Shown piece by piece: positions 36,904 to 46,358 of a stretch of DNA of 64,000 nucleotides. The stretch is taken from the NCBI RefSeq assembly GCF_009258225.1, contig NZ_CP043617.1, positions 1,736,001-1,800,000 of the forward strand, in the 5' to 3' direction. How positions within the stretch are numbered: the first letter of the stretch is position 1; each line of letters starts with the position of its first letter. The translations under genes and the position numbers were made by a program. The notes under the pieces were generated by a model. The model was not told where the DNA came from. It made no database searches and saw only the letters and a list, made by a program, of their open reading frames with translations. The stretch is from Sulfurimonas lithotrophica. Its GTDB lineage: Bacteria > Campylobacterota > Campylobacteria > Campylobacterales > Sulfurimonadaceae.

Positions 36904-37440
36904 ATGAAAAAAATTACATTAATGGTATTGATATTACTATCAATAAATTTATATGCAAAAAATCCAATCGCAGTACTTGAAACAACGCAAGGCAAGATAG
37001 AACTTGAACTATACCCAAATATTGCACCCTTGGCAGTTGAGAACTTTATGACACATATAAAAAACGGTTACTATAACGGTATCGCTTTTCATAGGATTAT
37101 ACAAAATTTTATGATTCAAGGCGGTGATCCTACAGAAACAGGTCGCGGCGGTAAAAGCATCTGGGGAAAAAGTTTTAAGGATGAATTTAAAGATAAAACT
37201 TTTAATAAAATAGGCGTGCTTGCTATGGCAAATGCAGGTCCACACACAAACGGAAGTCAATTTTTTATTACAACGGCATTAACACCTTGGTTAAACGGCA
37301 GACATACCATATTCGGTCAGGCACTACCAAGTTCTATGGATGCACTTAGAAAATTAAATAACATAGCGACATCGGGCGGTCGTGGCGGAGATAGACCACT
37401 TGAGAGACAAGAGATTATAAAAGCTTATATAAAAAAATAA
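36904..37440 (+). CDS. Cyclophilin-type peptidyl-prolyl isomerase, exported
   Basis: A 178-residue cyclophilin with a Sec signal peptide (MKKITLMVLILLSINLYA). The core has VENFMTHIKNGYYNGIAFHRII, FMIQGGDPTETGRGGKS and MANAGPHTNGSQFFITT, with the catalytic Arg in FHRII. Export to the periplasm is therefore likely. It begins one base after the NERD-helicase gene stop, so the two are co-transcribed. Confidence 0.92.
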   Translation: MKKITLMVLILLSINLYAKNPIAVLETTQGKIELELYPNIAPLAVENFMTHIKNGYYNGIAFHRIIQNFMIQGGDPTETGRGGKSIWGKSFKDEFKDKTFNKIGVLAMANAGPHTNGSQFFITTALTPWLNGRHTIFGQALPSSMDALRKLNNIATSGGRGGDRPLERQEIIKAYIKK

Positions 37441-37516
37441 CCTTTAAGTTAGCTTTGTAACCATTTTGTAATCTTTATAAAGATATAATCACAAAATTTT
37501 TTTAGGGGTAGCAATC

Positions 37517-39166
37517 ATGGAAATGCAAACTATGGATAAACTTGAGAGAAAAGCTCTCAAAAAAAGCGGAACAGATTTATCAAGATTAGGTTTTGCTCTA
37601 TTTTTTATGATTGCGGTCCTTACATTCAGCTTCTTAAACAGTGGCGGAGTGTCTAACAATCTATTTTTAGCTGTAGCTGCATTGATTGGCGCATATATGG
37701 CAATGAATATAGGCGCAAACGATGTAGCAAATAACGTCGGTCCTGCAGTCGGTTCCAAAGCTATGACTTTAACGATGGCTATCATAATAGCTGCTGTTTT
37801 TGAAGCAGCCGGTGCAATTATCGCCGGTGGAGAAGTTGTAAAAACAATCAAAAAAGGAATTATCGACATATCTGCTTTTGGCGGTAATACCGATCCTTTT
37901 ATCTGGGCTATGATGGCTGCACTTTTAGCTGCTGCCTTATGGCTTAACTTTGCAACTGCTATGCGTGCACCTGTTTCAACTACACACTCCATAGTCGGCG
38001 GTGTAATGGGTGCAGGTATTGCAGCGGCTGGATTTAGCATCGTATCATGGGGCACTATGGGTAAAATTGCGGCTTCATGGGTAATTTCACCTGTTTTAGG
38101 CGGTATAATTGCTGCGGCATTTCTTTTTGCTATTAAAAAGACTATCGTATTTAAAGAAGACAAAGTAAGTGCCGCCAAGAAAAACGTACCTATTTTTGTT
38201 GCACTTATGGCGTGGGCTTTTGTAACATATCTAACTCTAAAAGGTCTTAAAAAAATATGGCCTAGTATAGTTGAAGTTTTAAATATGCTTCCTTTAGTAT
38301 CTATTGAAATGTCAAAAAAACCTTCATTTTTAACAGCTTTAATTTTGGGTGCTATTGTTGCAGTATTTGTTTTTATATTAGTAAAGAAAAAGCTTTCAAA
38401 AAATACTTCGGTTTTAGAAAACAATAAAGCAAGCGTTAACACTCTTTTTACTATCCCTCTTGTATTTGCAGCAGCACTTCTAAGTTTTGCACACGGTGCA
38501 AATGATGTCGCTAATGCTATTGGTCCTTTGGCAGCTATAAATGATGCCGTCGTAAACGGTGGAATATCTTCTAAGGCATCTATACCGTTTTGGGTAATGG
38601 CTGTAGGTGCTATAGGTATTGCCATTGGACTAGCACTTTATGGACCTAAACTTATTAAAACCGTAGGAACTGAAATAACAGAACTTGACCAAATCAGAGC
38701 TTTTTCTATTGCTATGGCTGCAGCTATTACAGTTATCATAGCTTCTCAACTTGGACTTCCCGTTAGTTCGACTCACATTGCTATAGGTGGTGTATTTGGT
38801 GTTGGATTTTTAAGAGAATGGTTAGATTTAAATAAAGATGAAAAACATATCTTAGAAGAAGAACTTGAAACTTTAGAAGACGAAACACAAACACTTAAAG
38901 CATATAAATCTGAACTAAAATCTTTAGATGCAAAAACTGATAAATCACCTGAGGATTTTGAAAGAATAACAATTCTTTATAAAATGATAAGCGATGAAAA
39001 AGCACTTATTAAATCAACCAAAAAAATAATCAAAAAAACCGAAAAAATTCAATATGTAAAAAGAGATGCAGTTAAAAAAATAATCGCTGCTTGGCTTATT
39101 ACAGTTCCTGCCGCGGCAGTATTATCTGCGATGTTATTTTTTACCATAAAAGGTATTATGATATAA
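37517..39166 (+). CDS. PiT-family inorganic phosphate transporter
   Basis: A 549-residue membrane transporter of the PiT (PF01384) family. Both family repeats are visible: MNIGANDVANNVGPAVGSKAM in the first half and SFAHGANDVANAIGPLAAI in the second. Both contain PVSxTH motifs, PVSTTHSIVGG and PVSSTHIAIGG. Between the last two helices lies a charged cytosolic coiled loop of about 90 residues (about 435-525). It probably imports phosphate with H+ or Na+. The minus-strand frame across it is a shadow. Confidence 0.93.
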   Translation: MEMQTMDKLERKALKKSGTDLSRLGFALFFMIAVLTFSFLNSGGVSNNLFLAVAALIGAYMAMNIGANDVANNVGPAVGSKAMTLTMAIIIAAVFEAAGAIIAGGEVVKTIKKGIIDISAFGGNTDPFIWAMMAALLAAALWLNFATAMRAPVSTTHSIVGGVMGAGIAAAGFSIVSWGTMGKIAASWVISPVLGGIIAAAFLFAIKKTIVFKEDKVSAAKKNVPIFVALMAWAFVTYLTLKGLKKIWPSIVEVLNMLPLVSIEMSKKPSFLTALILGAIVAVFVFILVKKKLSKNTSVLENNKASVNTLFTIPLVFAAALLSFAHGANDVANAIGPLAAINDAVVNGGISSKASIPFWVMAVGAIGIAIGLALYGPKLIKTVGTEITELDQIRAFSIAMAAAITVIIASQLGLPVSSTHIAIGGVFGVGFLREWLDLNKDEKHILEEELETLEDETQTLKAYKSELKSLDAKTDKSPEDFERITILYKMISDEKALIKSTKKIIKKTEKIQYVKRDAVKKIIAAWLITVPAAAVLSAMLFFTIKGIMI

Positions 39167-39176
39167 GTATGCTTAT

Positions 39177-39647
39177 ATGAAAAATAAAATTATAAAATAC
39201 ATCAAAGAATTTTTACTTTTTATAGTTGTAATGATAATATTTGCAAATATCATAAGTTTTTACAAGGCAAGCGACTTAAATAAACTAGCTTTAGACATAA
39301 ACTATCCATACGATAAAAACAAGCCCATCCTTGTACATATTTGGGCTTCGTGGTGTCCTACATGTAAAATGGAAGCTTCAAATATACAATCTATCTCACG
39401 AGATTATCAGGTTTTAACCTTTATTGTAAAATCGGGCTCCGATGCAGATATAAAAAAGTATATGATAGAAAATGATTTTGATTTTAATACCATAAACGAT
39501 GAGGACGGTTTTTTTGCAGAGAAGTTTAATGTAAGTGCATACCCGACTACTCTTATATACAATAAAAACCAAGAACTAGTTTTTAGTGAAGTCGGATATA
39601 CAAGTACTTTAGGCTTAAGACTAAGAATGTGGTATGCTAGCCTTTAG
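39177..39647 (+). CDS. Membrane-anchored thioredoxin-like protein
   Basis: A 156-residue TlpA/ResA/ScsD-like protein. One N-terminal helix (about 9-30) anchors a periplasmic thioredoxin domain with the active site [12 protein letters not shown] and the cis-Pro in SAYPTTLIY. It is likely a disulfide reductase or oxidase of the periplasm. It starts ten bases after the phosphate transporter, and its 3' end overlaps the convergent channel gene by 11 bases. Confidence 0.88.
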   Translation: MKNKIIKYIKEFLLFIVVMIIFANIISFYKASDLNKLALDINYPYDKNKPILVHIWASWCPTCKMEASNIQSISRDYQVLTFIVKSGSDADIKKYMIENDFDFNTINDEDGFFAEKFNVSAYPTTLIYNKNQELVFSEVGYTSTLGLRLRMWYASL

Positions 39648-40434
39648 ATTTCAATAATTCTTTTAACTCTCTAATTTCTGTTCTAAGTGCAAATATTTGT
39701 TCATTTGTACTTATCTCACTAACATGAACTTCATCTATAATATGTGAGTTTTCATCCTTATTTATCTCAGCCATTGCATCTACGACTATAGCTACTATTA
39801 AGTTAATCATTACAAATGTCACTATAAATATAAACGGAACAAAAAACACCCATGCAAGAGGATAAACTTCCATAACGGGACGCACTATTCCCATAGACCA
39901 AGATTCTAGTGTCATAATTTGAAACAGAGTATAAAACGAAGCGCCAAGTGTTCCAAACCATTCAGGAAACTTCTCACCGTAAAGCTGTGTAGCCATAATC
40001 GCAAATATATAAAAGAACAGACTCATAAGTGCTGCTATCGATATCATACCGGGAATCACACTTATAAGTGCAGAAACAATTTTACGCATCTGAGGTACTA
40101 CGGTTATAAGTCTAAAAAGCCTTAGAACCCTTAGTATTCTAAATATCTCAAAACCGGCATTTGCAGGTACTAGAGAGATTACGACTACTGAAAAATCAAA
40201 TATACTCCAAGGATCTTTGAAAAAAGAAAGTCTGTAAACATAGATACGGAGTAATATCTCTATTGTAAATATAGATATTACCAATATATCAAATATTCCT
40301 ATATAAACGCCAAAATCTGCAGTAAAACTTTTTGAAGTTTCCAGCCCCATTGTTATACCGTTAAGTATTATTAAACCAATTATAAAGTTTTGAAACTTTG
40401 AACTATCAACAAAAGTTTTAATACTTGTGTACAT
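39637..40434 (-). CDS. NaChBac-type voltage-gated sodium channel
   Basis: A 265-residue, single-domain six-helix ion channel. The S4 voltage sensor carries Arg at every third position (R99, R102, R105, R108 in [13 protein letters not shown]). The pore has the selectivity filter TLESW at residues 175-179, the exact form of the bacterial Na+ channels. A cytosolic C-terminal coiled coil follows (about 235-262), as expected for tetramer assembly. It is not in an operon with the neighbouring respiratory genes. Confidence 0.92.
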   Translation of the reverse strand: MYTSIKTFVDSSKFQNFIIGLIILNGITMGLETSKSFTADFGVYIGIFDILVISIFTIEILLRIYVYRLSFFKDPWSIFDFSVVVISLVPANAGFEIFRILRVLRLFRLITVVPQMRKIVSALISVIPGMISIAALMSLFFYIFAIMATQLYGEKFPEWFGTLGASFYTLFQIMTLESWSMGIVRPVMEVYPLAWVFFVPFIFIVTFVMINLIVAIVVDAMAEINKDENSHIIDEVHVSEISTNEQIFALRTEIRELKELLKSKG

Positions 40435-40538
40435 ATTTGCATCCTAAAATTTTTTGGAATATTAGCAAAAAAAATAAAATGAAAGATATATAAATATATT
40501 TTAGTTGAAATTAAAAGGAAGGGTTAAAAATCAAAGGA

Positions 40539-43500
40539 CTAGCCTTTGATTTTTACTTTGTAAGCTTTGTCAGATAAAGGTACCCACGGACGTTTAATAT
40601 GTTGTGGACGACGTAGTGTATCTTTTTCATTTAAAGGACGAGTTAAATCATCTCTCCATCCTTGGTAAATTTTGAAGTTATTTTCATAGTTTACATGAAT
40701 ATCACCTATTTTATCTCCAGGCTGAGACGGTTCAAGGATAACTTTTTGGTGCCAACAATGCATACCTGAAATTGGATCAGGGTGAGCAGCCGCAACTGCA
40801 TTTTGCCATGAACCACTTAAACCATCCCACCAGATATTTCCGCTGTCACGGTTGTAATCTGCAAATCTCTCAGAATGAAAAGGTGTAATACCCTTAGTAT
40901 ATTTAAGTTTACCCTCTTTACCATCCATAGATAACTCGGCAGTAGGTACACCAAAGCTGTTAAGACCGCTTGTACCGTCATAATCTTCGATTTTAATTTG
41001 TCCGGCTGCACTACCTGCATTTTTAGGTGAGTGAGCCATAAATTTAGGATCGGTCATATCACGTTTAATAGGCTGAGAATCAACTTTACCGTCAGTTACA
41101 CCGTTTGGAATAGTTACAGAATTAACTAGCTTCCATCTACCACCGTGGTGTGAACAAGCTAGAGTACCAGGAAGTACACCCTCTGTTGGAACTGCCATAG
41201 CTACAAAGTAACCGGATTCTAATCCTGTAACAGAATCCACGATTCTTACACGGATAGCATCACCGCGCTTAAATCCTTGACGTTTTGCATCAGGAGTTGA
41301 TATCCAAATCGGATCATGGTTTTGTGAAATCTCCATTAAGTGTTTAGAGTTAGCAGAACGTGTATGGATGTTATACGGTAATCTAAATACAGTATTTAAC
41401 GCATACGAGTTCTTTTCAGTCATATAAGAGTGATCTACATGAGAAACGATATGTTTCATCTCTTTTTTCTCTTTTGGAGTTCTTGGGTAGAACGGAATTG
41501 CATATTCAGGCCATTTCCAATCATCAGCTAACCACTCACAGAAGAAGTCAAGTTTTTTATCTAATGTTGCAAAACCTTCCATTTTCTTACCGTCTATCTC
41601 AATACCGATAGATTTTTTCTTACCATGAGATTCAGCTGTCATTACACCTGTGCGTTTGTCTGTATGTACATGTTTTTTCTCATATTTATGACCGTGAGAG
41701 ATATAGTGTGTACTAGTTTCTTTAATCTCTTTTTCTTGTGCAGAATAGATTTTGTTTTCTTCCATCCAAGCACCGTGATCACGCATATACTCATATACAG
41801 GATATTCAGAATTTTTATAACGCTCATCCGATGTAGCAGTAGCTTTAAGATTTGGTAAGTTGTCACCAAATGCCGCATCGTACCATTCAGCGATTGTAAC
41901 AGGTTTACCAGGGTTCTTTTTAGACTCCCACATTTTTTTGATACCGAGTTTTCCGGTTGGATCAATATAGTTAACACACATATCAAACCAGAACTCGTTC
42001 TCTTCCCAAACTTCACCAAGACCGGCTTTGATATGAGCTTCAAGAGTTGCACGAGCAGGGTTATTTGGCTTCCATCCAGCTTTCTCTAACGCTACACGCA
42101 TTACAGGCTGACGGAAACTAGTCCAACGAGCAGGCATAGTAGCCTCAGAGTGTTGATCATGTCTCTCACCGGCTAAACCAACAGGTAATACATAATCAAC
42201 ATACCAGTTAGTCTCAGACCATACAGGTGAAAGGTTGAAGGTAAGCTCCATTTTATTTTCATCTTTAATAGTATCAATCCATCTGAAACCATCCGGATTA
42301 ATCCATACAGGATTATACATACGAGGAATCCAAACTGAGAGCTTTTCAGGAACATTAAGACCCTTATCTTGCCACTTTTTCTGCCACTCTGTATCTGCTA
42401 AAAGATGCGGTAAGAGAAATGACAACTCATAAGTTGACAGTGGCCATTCAGGCGGCCAAGTAAGTTCGTTATATACATCTACTTTAGGAATATTTGAACC
42501 ACGTTTACCTTGTCCAACTGTTGCAGAACCACCTTTACCGGCTACAGATATAACATGGAAGTGGTGGAAGAATGTACCACCCTCAGGTCCTATAGCTCCA
42601 CGAAGTGCCAATGGTAAGAAACCTGTACGACCACTCATCCAACCACCACGGTTACCCGCAGCTGTTGCACGCCAGAAGTATGTTGATACTGATGTACCAG
42701 CCCAGATGAACATATCGTATAACTGTTCTAATTTATATGCAGGAACATGAGTCTCTTTAGATACATGCTCTAGTGTATATGGTTGATACATCTCAGTAAT
42801 AGTATCTAGGAATGCATCAAAAGTATTTTTCTTAGGAGCCTCTTTTATATAACCTTTCTCTACCATGAATTTTAGGTAGTCTTTATTGTCCATCATAACT
42901 TCCCAGTTTAGCCACTTTTTAACAAATGCTTTATCAACTTTACCCTCATTTAAAATTCTTTGAGCAAGATATAAATAAATTAAAGGTTCAGTTCCTGGCC
43001 ATGCAGCAATCCACATATCAGCCATACCGGCAGAGTTAGACATACGTGGATCCATAACTACAAGTTTTGCACCCTTAGCTCTTGCATCTGCAATAAATGA
43101 AGCAGATTGTTGGAAATAGTGACCTGCATCTGCTGCGTGAGAAGAGTTTAGGAATATAAGCTTGGCATTAGCCCAATCCGGTGAACTTCTATCATCGTTA
43201 GCCCATTGGATAGTCGGTGTACGACCACCTGATGAACAGATATTCGTATGTGAGTTAAATGCATCACAACCTAGTGTATGCCATACTTTACCGGTAAAAC
43301 CATTCTCGTTTGGACGACCAACATGAAACATTACAGTTTTTTTAGATAACTCGTCACCTTTAGCTAAAGTATCTCCCATCTTTTTACCGATAGTAGTCAT
43401 AGCCTCATCCCAAGTAGTACGTACCCATTTACCCTCACCACGAGCAGAACCAGGCGCACGTTTAAGTGGGAATGCTATACGATCGGGATCATACATTTGG

Positions 43501-43931
43501 CTTTGTGTAGCATAACCTTTTGCACAGTTACGTCCACGAGAAGCAGGATGTAGAGGATTACCCATATACTTTTTAACGGTAAAAGTCTTTTTATCAATCC
43601 AAGCGGTTAAACCACAAGATGCCTCGCAGTTTGAACATGCAGTCGGTATAATTGCATAATCATAAGCCTCAATACCATTAGGATTTGAATCACTTTTCAC
43701 ACCGTGACGGTCAATTCCTCCGCGTTTCCAATCTTCACCGCTCAACTCTGAAAAACTACCCCATTCTTCCATAGGCGGATAAAAAGATAATGAATCCGGA
43801 GTGTTTGTAAACTTTGAGTCATTTACAGACTCGGCAATTGCATCTGTCGTAAATACACCTTTTGCAATCGCAGCACCTGCAACAGAAAATGCAGCGCCTT
43901 TTAAAAATGTTCTTCTACTTTGTAAATACAT
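40539..43931 (-). CDS. Molybdopterin oxidoreductase catalytic subunit (Psr/Soe/Ttr type)
   Basis: An 1130-residue DMSO-reductase-family subunit, exported by Tat (SRRTFLKGAAF at residues 5-15). The N-terminal [4Fe-4S] site is C99-x2-C102-x3-C106-x29-C136. C232 in SHTNICSSGGR is the probable Mo ligand. The bis-MGD-binding pieces include VVMDPRMSNSAGMADMWIAAWPGTE and the C-terminal molydopterin-binding region. It is the last gene of a B-C-A operon with the Fe-S and NrfD-like subunits. The size and subunits fit sulfite, tetrathionate or polysulfide enzymes, and the substrate is not certain. Confidence 0.85.
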   Translation of the reverse strand: MYLQSRRTFLKGAAFSVAGAAIAKGVFTTDAIAESVNDSKFTNTPDSLSFYPPMEEWGSFSELSGEDWKRGGIDRHGVKSDSNPNGIEAYDYAIIPTACSNCEASCGLTAWIDKKTFTVKKYMGNPLHPASRGRNCAKGYATQSQMYDPDRIAFPLKRAPGSARGEGKWVRTTWDEAMTTIGKKMGDTLAKGDELSKKTVMFHVGRPNENGFTGKVWHTLGCDAFNSHTNICSSGGRTPTIQWANDDRSSPDWANAKLIFLNSSHAADAGHYFQQSASFIADARAKGAKLVVMDPRMSNSAGMADMWIAAWPGTEPLIYLYLAQRILNEGKVDKAFVKKWLNWEVMMDNKDYLKFMVEKGYIKEAPKKNTFDAFLDTITEMYQPYTLEHVSKETHVPAYKLEQLYDMFIWAGTSVSTYFWRATAAGNRGGWMSGRTGFLPLALRGAIGPEGGTFFHHFHVISVAGKGGSATVGQGKRGSNIPKVDVYNELTWPPEWPLSTYELSFLLPHLLADTEWQKKWQDKGLNVPEKLSVWIPRMYNPVWINPDGFRWIDTIKDENKMELTFNLSPVWSETNWYVDYVLPVGLAGERHDQHSEATMPARWTSFRQPVMRVALEKAGWKPNNPARATLEAHIKAGLGEVWEENEFWFDMCVNYIDPTGKLGIKKMWESKKNPGKPVTIAEWYDAAFGDNLPNLKATATSDERYKNSEYPVYEYMRDHGAWMEENKIYSAQEKEIKETSTHYISHGHKYEKKHVHTDKRTGVMTAESHGKKKSIGIEIDGKKMEGFATLDKKLDFFCEWLADDWKWPEYAIPFYPRTPKEKKEMKHIVSHVDHSYMTEKNSYALNTVFRLPYNIHTRSANSKHLMEISQNHDPIWISTPDAKRQGFKRGDAIRVRIVDSVTGLESGYFVAMAVPTEGVLPGTLACSHHGGRWKLVNSVTIPNGVTDGKVDSQPIKRDMTDPKFMAHSPKNAGSAAGQIKIEDYDGTSGLNSFGVPTAELSMDGKEGKLKYTKGITPFHSERFADYNRDSGNIWWDGLSGSWQNAVAAAHPDPISGMHCWHQKVILEPSQPGDKIGDIHVNYENNFKIYQGWRDDLTRPLNEKDTLRRPQHIKRPWVPLSDKAYKVKIKG

Positions 43932-43944
43932 TTATATTTTCTCC

Positions 43945-44847
43945 TTAACTCATCGGTAATAATTGTGGAATCATTAACCAAACATGTTTAACTACCCACA
44001 GACCTGCTATTGCTAAAATTGCAGCAAGTTTTAAAATACTAGCACTATTGTTAGTTCTAGCTAATAGAATAAGACCCATCGGGATTAGATAAGCTATCCA
44101 TTGACCCAACCAGAACATAACCGTATATGGACCGTCACCTTTGATGTACTCAAGTACTGCAGCAACTTCTTCGGCTTTCATTGGACCAAAGATATATTCA
44201 GCCATATACATAACAAATGACATAAATGCACTTAATCCAAGAACTACGCCTAATGTCCTTTGAGCTTTTTCATCTAATTTGTTACCGCCAAGTAAAATCA
44301 TAGCTGCAGAACCGGATAATAAAGCTGCTAAAATCATCTGAGCAGTTTCAGTCGGCATCTGCCATAATTCACGCGCAGTACATTGACTCATTAGAGCTGC
44401 CGTATACATAGTTACCGGGATAGCTAAAATAACTACAGGAATTAATAACTTATCATATTTTGCATCATCTTTTTTGAAAGCAAAAAATGCAAGCAAAAAT
44501 AATAAACCGACAAAAATAGTAGCCATCCATGCACCGATAGTAATAGCCGATGTTACATGTGGATAGAAAAAGATATGCCACATTCTAAAAGGCTGATGTA
44601 AATCTGCCAATGTAAACAATAAAAAGATATGAATAAATATAATCGATACTACAGTAGTAGAAAATCTTAAATTTTTAGCCGATTCCGGATGTTTTCTAAG
44701 TAATAAGAAAAGCATAAAAATAACACCCGTACCTATAGATTTTGCCCACATATTAACCGTAACCAGCCATGGCCATACAGTACCGGGAATTGCTACATCT
44801 AAAGTAACCACAGCATTTGTAGCTGCTAAAATTTCATGTGCTGCCAT
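43945..44847 (-). CDS. NrfD/PsrC-like membrane subunit
   Basis: A 300-residue integral membrane protein with about eight to nine helices, the quinone-linked anchor of the molybdoenzyme. It has the long hydrophobic N terminus after VTLDVAIPGTVWPWLVTVNMWAKSIGTGVIF and the LADLHQPFRMWHIFF loop that is conserved in NrfD proteins. It begins in the stop region of the Fe-S gene (1-base overlap) and precedes the Mo subunit by 13 bases. Confidence 0.9.
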   Translation of the reverse strand: MAAHEILAATNAVVTLDVAIPGTVWPWLVTVNMWAKSIGTGVIFMLFLLLRKHPESAKNLRFSTTVVSIIFIHIFLLFTLADLHQPFRMWHIFFYPHVTSAITIGAWMATIFVGLLFLLAFFAFKKDDAKYDKLLIPVVILAIPVTMYTAALMSQCTARELWQMPTETAQMILAALLSGSAAMILLGGNKLDEKAQRTLGVVLGLSAFMSFVMYMAEYIFGPMKAEEVAAVLEYIKGDGPYTVMFWLGQWIAYLIPMGLILLARTNNSASILKLAAILAIAGLWVVKHVWLMIPQLLPMS

Positions 44848-45485
44848 TAGTGGTGCCCTCCTACCGGTAATGTTGTTATTTTATTAAATAAAGAATGACC
44901 TTCAACTCTATGAGATGCTAAAGGATTTAAGTTAACATTTCCTCCACTTGTATAATAGTGATGAGGGTTAGTTCCTTTTTCAGGTTTTCTAACTTGTACA
45001 TTACTTTGGTTTTTACCGATGTATTGAGAGATATTTGATGTCGGATCATCTAAGTCACCGAAAATATTAGCTTGAACAGGACACGCTACAACACATGCAG
45101 GCATCATAGATGAAGCTACACGGTGAGCACAATATGTACATTTATCGGCAGTTTGTGTTTGAGGGTCTATATAGATAGCACCGTAAGGACAAGCCATAAC
45201 ACAACCGGCACAACCGATACAGCGTTCCTTATCAATGTTTACAATACCGTTTTCAAGATAATGAAGTGCAGATACCGGACAGATCCTCTCACAAGGAGCA
45301 TTTTCACAGTGGTTACATCTAAGAGGCGTAAAAGTTCTCTTTGTCTCAGGGAAAGTTCCCACATCTACATATTTAACACGAAGTCTCCATGTACTAAGCG
45401 GAACTTCATTTTCCACTTTACATGCGATTTCACAGCCCTTACATCCCATACAAAGATGTAAGTCAACCAGGAAGCCTAATTGCAT
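44847..45485 (-). CDS. Four-cluster ferredoxin-like Fe-S subunit (PsrB/TtrB type)
   Basis: A 212-residue electron-transfer subunit with four [4Fe-4S] sites: CMGCKGCEIAC, CNHCENAPCERICP, CIGCAGCVMACP and CTYCAHR...CVVACP. No signal peptide is seen, so it probably travels across the membrane with the Tat-exported catalytic chain. It is the first gene of the three-gene operon. Its promoter would lie in the 316-base spacer upstream. Confidence 0.93.
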   Translation of the reverse strand: MQLGFLVDLHLCMGCKGCEIACKVENEVPLSTWRLRVKYVDVGTFPETKRTFTPLRCNHCENAPCERICPVSALHYLENGIVNIDKERCIGCAGCVMACPYGAIYIDPQTQTADKCTYCAHRVASSMMPACVVACPVQANIFGDLDDPTSNISQYIGKNQSNVQVRKPEKGTNPHHYYTSGGNVNLNPLASHRVEGHSLFNKITTLPVGGHH

Positions 45486-45801
45486 ATATACTCCTTTAAC
45501 CTTATGTAATTTTAATATTTATAACTACTAATAATCTGTTTGAAAAGCCCCACTTATAATGCTTTAAAGGTCTTTCAACTATCGAAAATACTACCCTAGT
45601 GAAACTTAAATAAGATATAAATACGTGATATTTTTTTGATAAAATCCATATTGTGTAGTTTTGAAAATATAAGATAAATATATATATTGGTAATATTTGT
45701 GACAAGAATAACTATTATAAGGAGTATATAATTTAGTTAAAATTTGGGAAATTTAATATGGAAGAGTATAAAAATACTCTTCTTAGTAATCTATCTTTAG
45801 A
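45486..45801. other. 316-base spacer upstream of the molybdoenzyme operon
   Basis: No gene is supported here. A 67-codon minus-strand frame at 45502-45705 has no ribosome-binding site or family features. The stretch is AT-rich and should hold the promoter of the Fe-S/NrfD/Mo operon. A TTGATA half-site lies near 45635, but no full TTGA-N6-TCAA dyad was found. It ends with a hairpin at 45761. Confidence 0.6.
45761..45782. terminator. Perfect hairpin downstream of the DUF2231 gene
   Basis: GAAGAGTAT and ATACTCTTC form a 9-bp perfect stem with an AAAA loop, 19 bases past the stop of the minus-strand DUF2231 gene. There is no strong T run on the minus side, so termination is plausible but may be weak. 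Confidence 0.5.
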
Positions 45802-46281
45802 CTAATCGTCTTGAACTATAAACTCTTCAGGATCATCTAAACAATCCATACCATCCGAATGTTTTTCAACATGAGCTCCGTAAGTATATGTAAGTTCGCC
45901 ACCCATTTTACCTTGGTAAAGAACACCGCCTGCCACTATTGCAACAAGTATAATTGAAAATATCTCTATCTTGAAGTTTTTCTTTTTACAGCCGTAAAAC
46001 TTAACTAATGCAGCTATACCCATAGTTATAGCTAAAAATATTCCTAAGTTTTTATGCTGAACTAAAAGTTTTTGACCTTCACCTGAGATAAACATATAGA
46101 CTTCACCGCCGTCATGTTTTCCGCTAAAAAAGGCAGCTACTAAAAAAATAGCTGCAAAAACAAAAAATCTTGTTGATATCTTAGACATAAGTTCAGTAGG
46201 TTTATATAGGTATGCAGCACCTAATATAAGTGAAATTATAGGTAGTGAAACTGCAAAATGTGCCATAGCCGGATGTAACAT
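45802..46281 (-). CDS. DUF2231-like small membrane protein
   Basis: A 159-residue membrane protein with four predicted helices. The start MLHPAMAHFAVSLPIISLILGAAYLY matches the HP..HF pattern of DUF2231 proteins. Periplasmic or cytosolic HDGGEVYMF and a C-terminal acidic His-containing tail (AHVEKHSDGMDC) might bind metal or haem. It lies between the molybdoenzyme operon and hisD on the same strand. Function is not known. Confidence 0.7.
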   Translation of the reverse strand: MLHPAMAHFAVSLPIISLILGAAYLYKPTELMSKISTRFFVFAAIFLVAAFFSGKHDGGEVYMFISGEGQKLLVQHKNLGIFLAITMGIAALVKFYGCKKKNFKIEIFSIILVAIVAGGVLYQGKMGGELTYTYGAHVEKHSDGMDCLDDPEEFIVQDD

Positions 46282-46358
46282 ATTTGTATCCTTTAAAATA
46301 AAGTATATTTGTATTTTACATTTTAATTTATAGTCTTTTCTTATAAAAAATAACTAAA

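Noticed and set aside
37489-38625. 378-codon open frame on the minus strand
   Set aside because: It lies entirely across the PiT phosphate transporter, which has clear family repeats. The translation is a low-complexity Ala/Ile/Pro string with no ribosome-binding site, a typical antisense shadow.
41642-42052. 136-codon alternative frame in the Mo subunit gene
   Set aside because: A shadow of the 1130-residue reading frame, which is uninterrupted and has all cofactor motifs.
45502-45705. 67-codon frame in the spacer upstream of the Fe-S subunit
   Set aside because: It has no ribosome-binding site, a biased hydrophobic/aromatic composition from AT-rich DNA, and overlaps the expected promoter.
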